Origin: Mycolicibacter heraklionensis
GTDB lineage: Bacteria; Actinomycetota; Actinomycetes; Mycobacteriales; Mycobacteriaceae
Direction: 5' to 3'
Assembly (NCBI RefSeq): GCF_019645815.1
Contig: NZ_CP080997.1
Coordinates: 62,001-126,000 of the forward strand
DNA length: 64,000 bases
Of the stretch, positions 36,317 through 43,971 are shown piece by piece; the first letter of the stretch is position 1; the number at the start of each line of letters is the position of its first letter. The position numbers and the translations under genes are program-made. Under the pieces are notes generated by a model. That model saw only the letters and a program-made list of their open reading frames with translations. It did no database searches and was not told the DNA's origin.

Positions 36317-37114
36317 GCGCAGCCCGTCTCGGTCGGCGTCGGTGACTCCGGAGGCCCGCAGGAAGCCGTCGAGGGAGCCGAAGTTCTCCTCGATCGAGCG
36401 TTCGGCGGCATCCAGGTAGTCAGCGCGCACACCGAGCACCTCGTCGGAGAGGCGCGCTTCGGTGAAGGTCAGCACCTCAGGGGTGATCTCCGCCTCGGGC
36501 CGTGACCGGATCATCTCCATGATCCGGTCACGCAACACCGGCACCGCGGCGTTGCTGCGCAGATAGTCCGCGATGACGGCATCGCGGTCCACCCCGGCCG
36601 CCCGCAGCACCACCGCGACGACGAAGCCGGTGCGGTCCTTACCGGCGAAGCAGTGGGTCAGCACCGGCCGGCCTTCTGCCAGCAGCGACACCACCCGCTG
36701 CACCGCCCGGCGGGATCCGGCGAGCGTGGGGAAGCGTTCGTACTCCTCGAGCATGTAGCGGGCGGCGACATCGGCGGCGGAATCCTCGTCGGGCTTCTCG
36801 GCCATCATGTTGCGGAACGCATCCTCGTGCGGAGCCGAGCTGTCCGGTGATTGGTCACCGGCCAGATCCGGGAATGGCAGCAGGTGGATGCCGACACCGT
36901 CGGGCACCAGCCCCGGGCCCCGGCGGGTGACTTCGCGCGGAGATCGCAGGTCGGCCACGTCAGCGACCCCGAGCCGCCGCAGTTCTTCGCGGCCCTGTTC
37001 CTCGAGGCGACTCAGTTCGCTGGACCGGAACAAGCGGCCCGGGAGCAGCGCGCCGGTGGTCTGCGAAACATCGCGAAAATTCCACGCCCCGGGCAGATTC
37101 GGCTGGGAGGTCAC
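36299..37114 (-). CDS. ptpB: Protein tyrosine/lipid phosphatase PtpB
   Basis: 271 residues from GTG 37114, giving the conserved start LPGAWNFRDV. P-loop HCFAGKDRTGFVVAVVL with the catalytic Cys and Arg, preceded by GRPVLT. LFRSSELSRL, VADLRSPREVTRRGPG and YLRSNAAVPVLRDRI also match M. tuberculosis PtpB (Rv0153c). That enzyme is a secreted triple-specificity phosphatase acting on host phosphotyrosine and phosphoinositides. The acidic lid region between about residues 95 and 120 differs. No signal peptide is visible. Confidence 0.93.
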   Translation of the reverse strand: MTSQPNLPGAWNFRDVSQTTGALLPGRLFRSSELSRLEEQGREELRRLGVADVADLRSPREVTRRGPGLVPDGVGIHLLPFPDLAGDQSPDSSAPHEDAFRNMMAEKPDEDSAADVAARYMLEEYERFPTLAGSRRAVQRVVSLLAEGRPVLTHCFAGKDRTGFVVAVVLRAAGVDRDAVIADYLRSNAAVPVLRDRIMEMIRSRPEAEITPEVLTFTEARLSDEVLGVRADYLDAAERSIEENFGSLDGFLRASGVTDADRDGLRGALLG

Positions 37115-37164
37115 TCGGCCACGATAGGACACCACGCTGGCAGCGCTGCGGATCAGACGTGAAA

Positions 37165-37194
37165 CGACCCCTGATCCGCGTGAATCAGGGGTCG
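37165..37194. terminator. Perfect 11-bp hairpin
   Basis: CGACCCCTGAT, eight-base loop, ATCAGGGGTCG. Located between the start of ptpB and the 3' end of a leftward 47-codon gene, so it most likely ends transcription of the small gene before ptpB. Confidence 0.75.
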
Positions 37195-37217
37195 CCAGCG
37201 AGGTTCGTTGTGGCCGT

Positions 37218-37361
37218 TTAGATCGGCGGGTAGTTCTGCGGGGGGTAGCCGCCGCCACCGTCGACGCCACGAAGGCCCCACGTGAGGTACTTGAAGAAGA
37301 ACTCGGCCTCGTCGCTCAGCTCGTAATCCGGATTCGGATCGTAACCGTAACCAGGACCCAT
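37218..37361 (-). CDS. Small 47-residue Tyr/Gly/Pro-rich protein, unrecognised
   Basis: ATG 37361 behind AAGGGG and followed by 46 codons and TAA. The protein has a Gly/Tyr/Pro head (MGPGYGYDPNPDYE), an amphipathic core (LSDEAEFFFKYLTWGLRGVD) and a Gly/Pro/Tyr tail (GGGGYPPQNYPPI). No signal peptide or long hydrophobic helix. A clean ribosome site, mycobacterial codon use and a terminator hairpin just downstream argue that it is a real gene. The PPQNYPPI tail could be a binding peptide. It is divergent from a TetR gene. No family recognised. Confidence 0.6.
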   Translation of the reverse strand: MGPGYGYDPNPDYELSDEAEFFFKYLTWGLRGVDGGGGYPPQNYPPI

Positions 37362-37494
37362 GTCGTCAACCCCTTAGTTTGGATTTCCACCAGTTTAGTC
37401 GGCCCGTCAACGCCGTAACAGCGGACTGCCTAGAATCCTTCCAACCAGTTGATTGACACGCCGATGACACCGGCCTGGCCGAAGAGTGAGGGAC

Positions 37495-38142
37495 ATGGCA
37501 AACGGCAAGGCTACGCCGGGGGGATCGTCCCAGAGCCCGTCTCGTCGCGAGGAGTTGCTCGCGGTCGCTACCAAGTTGTTCGCCGCCCGCGGCTACCACG
37601 GCACCCGCATGGACGATGTCGCCGACGTGGTGGGGCTGAACAAGGCGACGGTCTACCACTACTACGCCAGCAAGTCATTGATCCTCTATGACATTTACCA
37701 GCAGGCCGCGGAACGGACGCTGGCGGCTGTCCACGACGACCCGTCGTGGACCGCACGCGAGGCGTTGTACCAGTACACCGTGCGTCTGCTCGACCAGATC
37801 GCGGTCAATCCCGAGGGCGCGGCGGTCTACTTCCAGGAGCAGCCCTACATCACCGAGTGGTTTACCGAGGAGCAGGTCGCCGAGGTCCGGGAGAAGGAAG
37901 CCCAGGTCTACGAACACGTGCATGGCCTGATCGACCGCGGTATCGCCAGCGGCGAGTTTTACCCGTGCGATTCGCACGTGCTGGCGCTCGGCTACATCGG
38001 TATGACATTGGGGGCCTACCGCTGGTTGCGGCCCAGCGGTCGGCGCAGCGCCAAGGAGATCGCCGCGGAGTTCAGCACGGCACTGCTGCGCGGGTTGATC
38101 CGCGACGAGACGATCCGGGTCGAGTCACCGCTGGGCGTGTAG
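37495..38142 (+). CDS. TetR-family regulator
   Basis: 215 residues from ATG 37495, chosen because GAGG sits immediately upstream; GTG 37486 is an alternative. HTH: LFAARGYHGTRMDDVADVVG and LNKATVYHYYASKSLILYDI. The ligand domain contains VYFQEQPYITEWFTEEQVAE, common in regulators of acyl-CoA and steroid metabolism related to KstR2 and FadR types. Divergent from the 47-residue protein gene. Confidence 0.82.
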   Translation: MANGKATPGGSSQSPSRREELLAVATKLFAARGYHGTRMDDVADVVGLNKATVYHYYASKSLILYDIYQQAAERTLAAVHDDPSWTAREALYQYTVRLLDQIAVNPEGAAVYFQEQPYITEWFTEEQVAEVREKEAQVYEHVHGLIDRGIASGEFYPCDSHVLALGYIGMTLGAYRWLRPSGRRSAKEIAAEFSTALLRGLIRDETIRVESPLGV

Positions 38143-38169
38143 CACCACGGGGCGTCGGGGTGGAGGGCG

Positions 38170-38571
38170 TCATTCCACCGGATCGGCGATCCGGAACCCA
38201 AGTGCCACAGCCACGGACTTCATAGCCCCGTCATGCGTGGTGATCACAAGATCATCGAGGCCGGAGCGCAACGCCGACGCGAGATGAATGGCATCAAGCG
38301 TGCGAAGGTGAGGGATGATTGCTTCCGCTTCCTGCAATACGGCGTGGTCGAGCGGGATCGTGTCGACATAGTCCAGAATCTGGTCGCGATCGGCTACCGG
38401 CAAGCTCTCCCGCCGCAACACGCGAGTGATCTCGGTGCGGAGGATGCGTGAGGAGACGACGCGCTCATCGTCTCTACCGGTCGTGCTGTCGAACCATTGG
38501 GCCGCTGACGCCGAATGGCCGAGCATGATGCGTACTGCGACAGAGCTGTCGAGATAGTGGTATATCACCAC
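38170..38571 (-). CDS. vapC: VapC-family PIN-domain toxin
   Basis: 133 residues. MVIYHYLDSSVAVRIMLG (first Asp), RILRTEITRVLRRE (Glu), LRTLDAIHLASALRSGLDDL (Asp) and VITTHDGAMKSVAVALG make the acidic PIN site. Overlaps its antitoxin gene by seven bases. Confidence 0.88.
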   Translation of the reverse strand: MVIYHYLDSSVAVRIMLGHSASAAQWFDSTTGRDDERVVSSRILRTEITRVLRRESLPVADRDQILDYVDTIPLDHAVLQEAEAIIPHLRTLDAIHLASALRSGLDDLVITTHDGAMKSVAVALGFRIADPVE

Positions 38572-38816
38572 GAGCCCTTTTCTTCGTCGAGAAGTTCATC
38601 GATTGTCGATGCCGTGGTGAGGTCATGCCGGGCGATCGTGCCGGTACGTGCGGGCCCGCCAGCCTTCCGGGGAATAAGGGCCGCCGACGAGACAGCGGGA
38701 ACGATTGTGCCGATCCGGCGGTTGTGACGGGTCAGCGCGTACGGCTCGCCCCCTTCGAGGTCGGCGATCATCGAAGCAGGGTTCTGGCGCAGTTCACCAA
38801 CGGAAATCGACTTCAC
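38565..38816 (-). CDS. vapB: Phd/YefM-type antitoxin (VapB)
   Basis: 83 residues from GTG 38816. N-terminal MKSISVGELRQNPASMIADL and GEPYALTRHNRRIGTIVP are the Phd/YefM DNA-binding fold; the acidic tail TASTIDELLDEEKGSW would occlude the toxin site. This is a different antitoxin class from the ribbon-helix-helix partner at 3388-3606. Confidence 0.86.
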   Translation of the reverse strand: MKSISVGELRQNPASMIADLEGGEPYALTRHNRRIGTIVPAVSSAALIPRKAGGPARTGTIARHDLTTASTIDELLDEEKGSW

Positions 38817-38835
38817 GAAGTCAGCGTACCAGCGA

Positions 38836-38854
38836 ATTGTCTACATTTGTCTAC
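38836..38854 (-). promoter_or_regulatory. Direct-repeat operator candidate of the Phd/VapC operon
   Basis: TTGTCTAC appears twice, at 38837 and 38847, 10 bp apart (one helical turn). On the coding strand this reads GTAGACAAATGTAGACAA, just upstream of the antitoxin start, where autoregulation is expected. Confidence 0.55.
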
Positions 38855-39097
38855 GATGTTGGACCCGAGGCGGGGGTAGGCTCACGACGGGTCGGAGCTG
38901 TTAGCTAGCTCTGCCGGGCTGATCACTGCCACCTGCGGATTCACCGTCACGGCATAGGTAGCTGACCTTGCTCGCGAGTCGGGAATCTACCCCCATCGCG
39001 CGCTCAGCCGGGAGTCGGTACTTGGCGTAATGCCGGCGGGCTACCCGGCAACACAATCAACCCCCGGAATGCATACCAATCCGGTACCATCGGTGAA

Positions 39098-39334
39098 GTG
39101 AGCACACAAATTGCCGTCCGCGTGCCCGACGACCTCATCGCTTTCATCGATGACGAAGTTCGCGGCCAACATGCCCGCAGTCGAGCGGCTGTCGTGCTAC
39201 GGGCGCTGGAGCGGGAACGTCGCCGTCGCCTCGCTGAACGCGACGCGGTGATCCTCGCTGCGACCGCGTCAGCGCCGACTGAGATGGACGCGCTGGCCGG
39301 CCGATCTGCTCGCACCATCCTCGATATCGACTGA
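39098..39334 (+). CDS. mazE: MazE-like ribbon-helix-helix antitoxin
   Basis: 78 residues, GTG start. STQIAVRVPDDLIAFIDDEV is a ribbon-helix-helix strand-helix start, followed by Arg-rich helix 2 (RSRAAVVLRALERERRRR) and an acidic tail ending ARTILDID. Overlaps the toxin start by one base. Expected to bind its own promoter and the MazF toxin. Confidence 0.85.
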   Translation: MSTQIAVRVPDDLIAFIDDEVRGQHARSRAAVVLRALERERRRRLAERDAVILAATASAPTEMDALAGRSARTILDID

Positions 39335-39645
39335 TGCGACCCATCCATATCGCCCTGCTCGATAAGTCCAGACCTGTCCTGATCCTCACCCGCGAACTCG
39401 TGCGGCCGCATCTGACCAACGTCACCGTTGCTCCAATTACATCGACCGTCCGAGGCCTGTCCACCGAAGTCCCGGTAGGCGCTGCGAACGGATTGAATCA
39501 ACCGTCCGTCGTCAGTTGCGACAACATCCAAACGATCCCGGTGGTCGACCTTGGTCGGCAGATCGGCTATCTACTCGCGTCGCAGGAGTCGGCTCTTGCA
39601 GACGCGATCGGTAACGCGTTCGACCTTGATTGGGTCGTGCCATAG
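39334..39645 (+). CDS. mazF: MazF-family endoribonuclease toxin
   Basis: 103 residues. CcdB/PemK-type fold: IHIALLDKSRPVLILTRELV, NVTVAPITSTVRGLSTEVPV (conserved Thr/Ser and Arg of the active groove), SVVSCDNIQTIPVVDLGRQI. MazF toxins cut mRNA or tRNA at short motifs. The start overlaps the antitoxin stop (TGATG). Confidence 0.88.
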   Translation: MRPIHIALLDKSRPVLILTRELVRPHLTNVTVAPITSTVRGLSTEVPVGAANGLNQPSVVSCDNIQTIPVVDLGRQIGYLLASQESALADAIGNAFDLDWVVP

Positions 39646-40138
39646 GTCGGCGGCGACATGACACTGGACCGTCGTCGACGTGCGGAATACGCCCGCACCC
39701 GATGCGTGGCGGTCAGCCACAAACGGCAAAGTCATCTCACGTTGCTAACACGTCGGAAATGTATCCCCTTGGACGTGGTGGCGCGCGCGTCGCTAGGCGG
39801 GGGGATGCGCCGCAGGGGATCAACCGATCCGCCCGGGGTTCGATTGATCTCCCGAACGGGCATTCAACAATGCGGCCGGTGAGGTTGTGCAGCTCGACTT
39901 GGTGACGAGGCTCCAGAACTGGAAATGCGCCCTCAGCGCTGCCGCGCGGCCCGTTCGCGTCGACGGCTTCGCGTCGCACAACACATTGCCGAAGCAAGTA
40001 TCGGCGTAACACGGCTCCAGCTCCTACAACGGTGTTGACCGGCGTTCAGCTTAACGATGTCGGCGGATTTAGCACTGCGACACGCCGCCGCCAAGGAGTC
40101 CAGGCGCGGTCCGGTCGTGACTCCTTGATCGGCTCCCC
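39646..40138. other. 493 bp without a recognisable gene
   Basis: Both strands contain only compositionally odd open frames. No tRNA, transposase piece or terminator stands out. It may be decayed DNA between a toxin-antitoxin module and the ArsR set, which fits an insertion-prone region. Confidence 0.5.
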
Positions 40139-40531
40139 TCAGGTAGTGGTGCCCGGCGAGGTTAGCCCCGCCACCCGGCGGATCTCGGCCAGCCGTTCTT
40201 CACAGATGCGGTAGAAGACCCAGCTTCCGCGACGCTCCCGCGTGACCAGGCCTGCCTCGTGAAGGACCTTCACGTGGTAACTCACGCTCGGTTGGGAGAT
40301 ACCGAGTGGGCCGGTCATGTCGTAGCCGCATTCCCCGCCCGGTCTGCCTCTGAGCAATCCGAGGAGTTGGACTCTGGTCGGGTCAGCCAGGGCCTTGAAC
40401 AGCTTGGCAATCCGTTCGGCCTCGTCGCGGGACATCGCCTGGTCCAGCGGCGGACAGGGGCTCGTGTCCTCGGTCCTCGCCGCTGCAGGTGCCGCAGCTT
40501 CGGCAATCGGGGTATCCCGAGAAATTGGCAT
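40139..40531 (-). CDS. ArsR-family repressor
   Basis: 130 residues. Winged HTH: IAKLFKALADPTRVQLLGLL and GISQPSVSYHVKVLHEAGLV. Cys occurs in SPCPPLD and in GECGYDM at helix 3 (plus one in YRICEER). The ECxYD-like piece recalls arsenic sensors, which usually have CxC; a Cys pair could equally sense persulfide as in BigR/SqrR. The ATG sits at the edge of an inverted repeat, suggesting leaderless autoregulated translation. Divergent from the rhodanese gene. Confidence 0.82.
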   Translation of the reverse strand: MPISRDTPIAEAAAPAAARTEDTSPCPPLDQAMSRDEAERIAKLFKALADPTRVQLLGLLRGRPGGECGYDMTGPLGISQPSVSYHVKVLHEAGLVTRERRGSWVFYRICEERLAEIRRVAGLTSPGTTT

Positions 40532-40532
40532 A

Positions 40533-40544
40533 TCAAGATATTGA
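40533..40544. promoter_or_regulatory. ArsR operator candidate
   Basis: TCAA-GATA-TTGA inverted repeat directly next to the arsR start codon; resembles the ATCAA-N-TTGAT pattern of ArsR/SmtB sites. A TTGACA that overlaps the right half could be the -35 of the rightward promoter. Confidence 0.6.
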
Positions 40545-40817
40545 CAATCATCGAATAGCGTTGCAAGCTCCCAGGAGCATCCCTTGCGTCTATCGACTAG
40601 AGACCAGCGTGTCCAAGCTCCGTGATCCCGGTGTTCAGTACTGGACCATCCGTACCAGCCGGTCTGGACTTCGCATGGACCGCGCCGGTGCGGCCGTTAC
40701 CGTTCCCCGGTTGCAGATCGGCATCCTGCGAGTCCGACCGATGGTGGCTGAGAAGGCCGGCGCAGCGGGCCGGGGAACACCCAAGGACAGTCTCCACGTG
40801 CAGGCGGGAGCAAACTG

Positions 40818-41735
40818 ATGGCCGATACCGTGGCCTACCGGAATCCTGAGGCCCTGGCCACGCCCGAGTGGCTCGCCGAGCATCTCGACGATCCGTCGGT
40901 CCGGGTGGTGGACGCCCGCTTCGCCATCCGGGCTGCTGCCCAAGGAACGCTGGTCGGCTCCGGGGAGCGGGACGCCTATCGTGAGGCCCACATTCCGGGC
41001 GCGGTGTTCGTCGACGTGATGAGCGACCTCTCGGATCACGATGACCCGTCCGTGGTGGTGCCGCCGGAGCGGTTCGAGGAATTGATGGGTCGCCTCGGGA
41101 TCGGCGACGAGACCACGGTGGTGGTCTACGACAGCCAAGGGGGAACCTGGGCTGCCCGGCTGTGGTGGGCTCTGCGCTACTACGGCCACGACGCCGTCAT
41201 GCTGCTCGACGGTGGTTTCACCTGCTGGCAGGCGAAGGGATTCCCGCTCGACAGCGAGATCCCCGAACCTCCGTCGGCGACGTTCACCGTGCGGGTGCGA
41301 CCCGGGCTTCGGGTCGACGGCGATCAAGTGGCCCACGCCATCGGCCGCGACGACGTCTGCATCGTCGACGCGTTACCGGAAATTTTCTACACCGGTGCCG
41401 CTCGCCTGTACCCGACCCACCGGGCCGGTCATATCCCGACCGCCCACAACGTGCCGGCGCCGTCCCACGTGGACGCGGTCACCCATCGCTTGCTGTCCGC
41501 CACCGAACTGGCCCGGCTGTGGGAGCCGGTGGGGCTGGCGCCGTCTCGCCGTGTCATCACCTACTGCGGCGGTGGCGTGTTCGGGGCCTTCGCCCTCTTC
41601 GCGCTCCACGTCATGGGACACGAGAACGCCGCCCTTTACGACGCCTCATGGATGGAATGGGGCGCCGACTCCGGCCGGCCGGTGGAGACCGGACCGCGAG
41701 CTGCGCGCATGACCGACATCAACCAACAAACCTAA
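40818..41735 (+). CDS. Two-domain rhodanese (thiosulfate sulfurtransferase-like)
   Basis: 305 residues. N-terminal inactive rhodanese domain (VRVVDARFAIR, REAHIPGAVFVD, VVVYDSQGGTWAARLWWALR) and C-terminal catalytic domain with VITYCGGGVFGAFALFALHV, where the Cys carries the sulfane sulfur. The family transfers sulfur from thiosulfate or persulfides to thiols or cyanide. The loop CGGGVFG differs from the CRKGVT of TST and CG(S)GVTA of SseA, so substrate choice is open. Its ATG overlaps the TGA of a possible 69-codon upstream frame starting GTG 40609. Confidence 0.88.
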   Translation: MADTVAYRNPEALATPEWLAEHLDDPSVRVVDARFAIRAAAQGTLVGSGERDAYREAHIPGAVFVDVMSDLSDHDDPSVVVPPERFEELMGRLGIGDETTVVVYDSQGGTWAARLWWALRYYGHDAVMLLDGGFTCWQAKGFPLDSEIPEPPSATFTVRVRPGLRVDGDQVAHAIGRDDVCIVDALPEIFYTGAARLYPTHRAGHIPTAHNVPAPSHVDAVTHRLLSATELARLWEPVGLAPSRRVITYCGGGVFGAFALFALHVMGHENAALYDASWMEWGADSGRPVETGPRAARMTDINQQT

Positions 41736-41745
41736 GGAGGCAGTG

Positions 41746-42330
41746 ATGGCGCGGATCAACCTGATCGACCCCGACCAGGCTCAGGGACGGACCCGTGAGG
41801 TCTTCGAGAGGGTGAAGGCGTATTACAAGATGGTGCCCGGCCTGCAGCGGGGACTGAATTACCTGCCCGAGACCACAGACGCGTTGTGGACCCTGAGCCT
41901 GAGTACGGCGATGGAAGGGAGCATCCGCGAAGAACTCAAGCGCGTGTTCTTCGCGGTGACCGCCTATGAGGTCGAATGTGAATACTGCACCGCGGCCCAC
42001 ATGATCGCCCTGATGGGCAAGAAGTGGAGCCGCCAGGAGTGCGTGGAGCTTATCGAAGGCACACCGTCTCCCCGTCTGACCGACAAGGAGAACGCCGCAG
42101 TGGACTTCGCCCGGATGGTCGGCCGTCGTCCGGCCGGAGTCACGGACGAGATGACCGACAACCTACGAGCACTCGGATGGACCGATGCCCAGATCGTGGA
42201 GATTGTGGCCTCGGTCGCGTTGATGCGCTACACGACCACGGTGGCCAGTGCCCTCGACGTACCGCTCGAAGAGGCGATGGAAGGCGTGGGGGTGAGTTGC
42301 GGGGTGCCGCTGGATCGGCTCGAGGGTTGA
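41746..42330 (+). CDS. Carboxymuconolactone decarboxylase/AhpD-like peroxidase-type protein
   Basis: 194 residues, ATG behind GGAGG. AhpD core: VECEYCTAAHMIALMGKKWS with the CxxC and His of the disulfide-peroxidase family, preceded by REELKRVFFAVTAYE. These proteins reduce peroxides or act as thiol-disulfide partners. Ten bp after the rhodanese, so likely cotranscribed: sulfur transfer and thiol redox together. Confidence 0.85.
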   Translation: MARINLIDPDQAQGRTREVFERVKAYYKMVPGLQRGLNYLPETTDALWTLSLSTAMEGSIREELKRVFFAVTAYEVECEYCTAAHMIALMGKKWSRQECVELIEGTPSPRLTDKENAAVDFARMVGRRPAGVTDEMTDNLRALGWTDAQIVEIVASVALMRYTTTVASALDVPLEEAMEGVGVSCGVPLDRLEG

Positions 42331-42483
42331 CGCAACGAGGCACCCATTCACCGACGGCCTCGACATGCCGGATGAGTCGACGAGCGACCCGCATCCACCG
42401 CGACAGTGACCTCAGCGGTGTTTATGCACGGAATGTGGCTTCGTGACGAGACCGTGCCGGCGCGCGCCCGTCTGGCGGGGGTG

Positions 42484-43761
42484 TCAGAGCCGGGTCCGCT
42501 GGTGGATGTCTTCAGTGAACTCGGCGAGCACCGCCTCGGTCAGCGAGGGCCGGGTCTCGGCTATTGCCGCGAGGTAGTCCTCGGTGCGGGACGGCTCGCC
42601 ACGGTTGAATTCGATCTCTCGCTCGAACCCACATTGCGCGCCCTTGCGCGCAGCGAACTCGATATCGGCCGGAGTGAACATCTCGCTGGCCGCGACGAGT
42701 TCGTCGATATCGACCGAATCGGCGGCCGGCCCGAGATATCTGGCCCAGATCGCGGCTCGCGCCGTCGCGTCCGGAGGTCCGATCGGGATGATGTAGTCGA
42801 ATCGTCCGGGTCGCAAAAACGCCGAATCCAGCGAGCGCACCGAGTTCGTCGCGCAGATCAGCAGCCGGTCGTCGCGCTGGCGAAACGCGGGTATCAATTT
42901 GAGCAGCTCGTTGGTGACGCCGTGCGCCGGATCGCAGCGCTCACCCGAGCGTGATCCCGCGATTTCCTCGACTTCATCGATGAACACCACCACGGCTTCC
43001 AGTTCCATCAGCGTCACGAATGCCTCTCGCAGGGCGCTCGCCAGAGCGACGTCTGGTGCGGCCAGACGCGACGGCAGGAGTTCGACGAACGGCCAGCCGA
43101 GCCGACCTGCGACGGCTTTGGCGAAGCTGGTCTTGCCGGTTCCCGGGGGCCCGAACAAGATGACCGCCTTCGGCGGTGAGACACCGTATTTTTCGGCGAT
43201 GTCCGGCTCGGTCAGTGGCAGCACGATCCGCCGCTCCACGATCTCTTTCTCCGATTCCATCCCCCCCATCGCGTTCCACAGGCCGCAGGGCATCGTCTGG
43301 GCGCCGAGTTCGGCCAGCAGACCCGCGTCCGAGGAGCCGACGGTGTCGACCTTTTCGAAGAACGACAGATCGGTCCGCTCGCGGTAACCGGAGTTGCGCA
43401 GCGCCGCCGCGCCGGTCGCCTCCGCCGGCAGCAACGCGCCAACACGTCGTGCGCCGAGCGCGCGCAAGCGCAATTCGAGCTCGCCCAGAAGCGCGCTGCC
43501 GACGCCCCGATTGCGCCACCGGTTGTTGAGGCCAAGGAGCGAAATCCACGCCCGTTCGCCGTGGAATTCGACGACCGCAATACCGACCAACTCGTCGCCC
43601 ACGACGGCGACCACCGCGGGCCGTCCTGACCTGGCTGCCGACACCACCTCGGAGATCGGAAAGGCCGGCGGCGGGTCGCCGGGGTGGCGGCTCCGGTCTC
43701 ACACCAAGATCGCCTGATCAAGGTCGTCGTCGTGAAAGTCGCGCAATCGCCATGGCGGCAT
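42484..43761 (-). pseudogene. GNAT-AAA+ ATPase fusion gene with in-frame TGA
   Basis: Start ATG 43761 behind a perfect AAGGAGGTG site. The first 20 codons (MPPWRLRDFHDDDLDQAILV) end at TGA 43699-43701; the same frame then continues (DRSRHPGDPPPAFPISEVVS) into a GNAT domain (WRNRGVGSALLGELELRLRA) and an AAA+ domain with Walker A GPPGTGKTS, Walker B VVVFIDEVEE and an arginine-finger region FLRPGRFDYIIP. The stop replaces what a Trp codon (TGG to TGA) would give. Translation might restart at GTG 43647, losing the first GNAT strand. The whole 425-codon frame is otherwise intact. Pairing of acetyltransferase with AAA+ ATPase is seen in actinobacteria; role unknown. Confidence 0.75.
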
Positions 43762-43839
43762 CGCGCTGCACCTCCTTGCCAGTGGAGCGCGCTGTTGGCA
43801 TTTTCCACCGCTTCCCAGCACTGTGTCTGATATCTTCGC

Positions 43840-43855
43840 ATACCCCAGGGGGCAT
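43840..43855. promoter_or_regulatory. CsoR/CstR-like palindrome before ctaD and the GNAT-AAA gene
   Basis: ATACCCCAGGGGGCAT, 12 of 16 positions paired (six of eight base pairs), in the divergent gap. It resembles TACCC-GGGTA operators of the CsoR family. A perfect version occurs at 45789-45804. Confidence 0.5.
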
Positions 43856-43971
43856 AGTCACGGCGGCTGCGCCGCCCTTCAACTCCGGCCTTATCCGGGG
43901 TAGAGTCGTGGGGTAATTGTCCCGAATGAGGAGCTGCCCGTTCAAGACCGGTCCGATCGGCAGGAGTGCTG

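Noticed and set aside
37218..37361. The 47-residue protein as a mycofactocin precursor (MftA)
   Set aside because: It lacks the C-terminal IDGxCGVY core, and no radical SAM mft genes are nearby.
39646..40138. tRNA or small RNA gene in the gap between mazF and arsR
   Set aside because: No cloverleaf or CCA-like end and no T-loop GTTCxAxxC consensus was found by eye.
43699..43701. TGA in the GNAT-AAA gene as a selenocysteine codon
   Set aside because: No downstream SECIS-like hairpin stands out, the residue is outside any redox motif, and a Trp-to-stop change explains it more simply.
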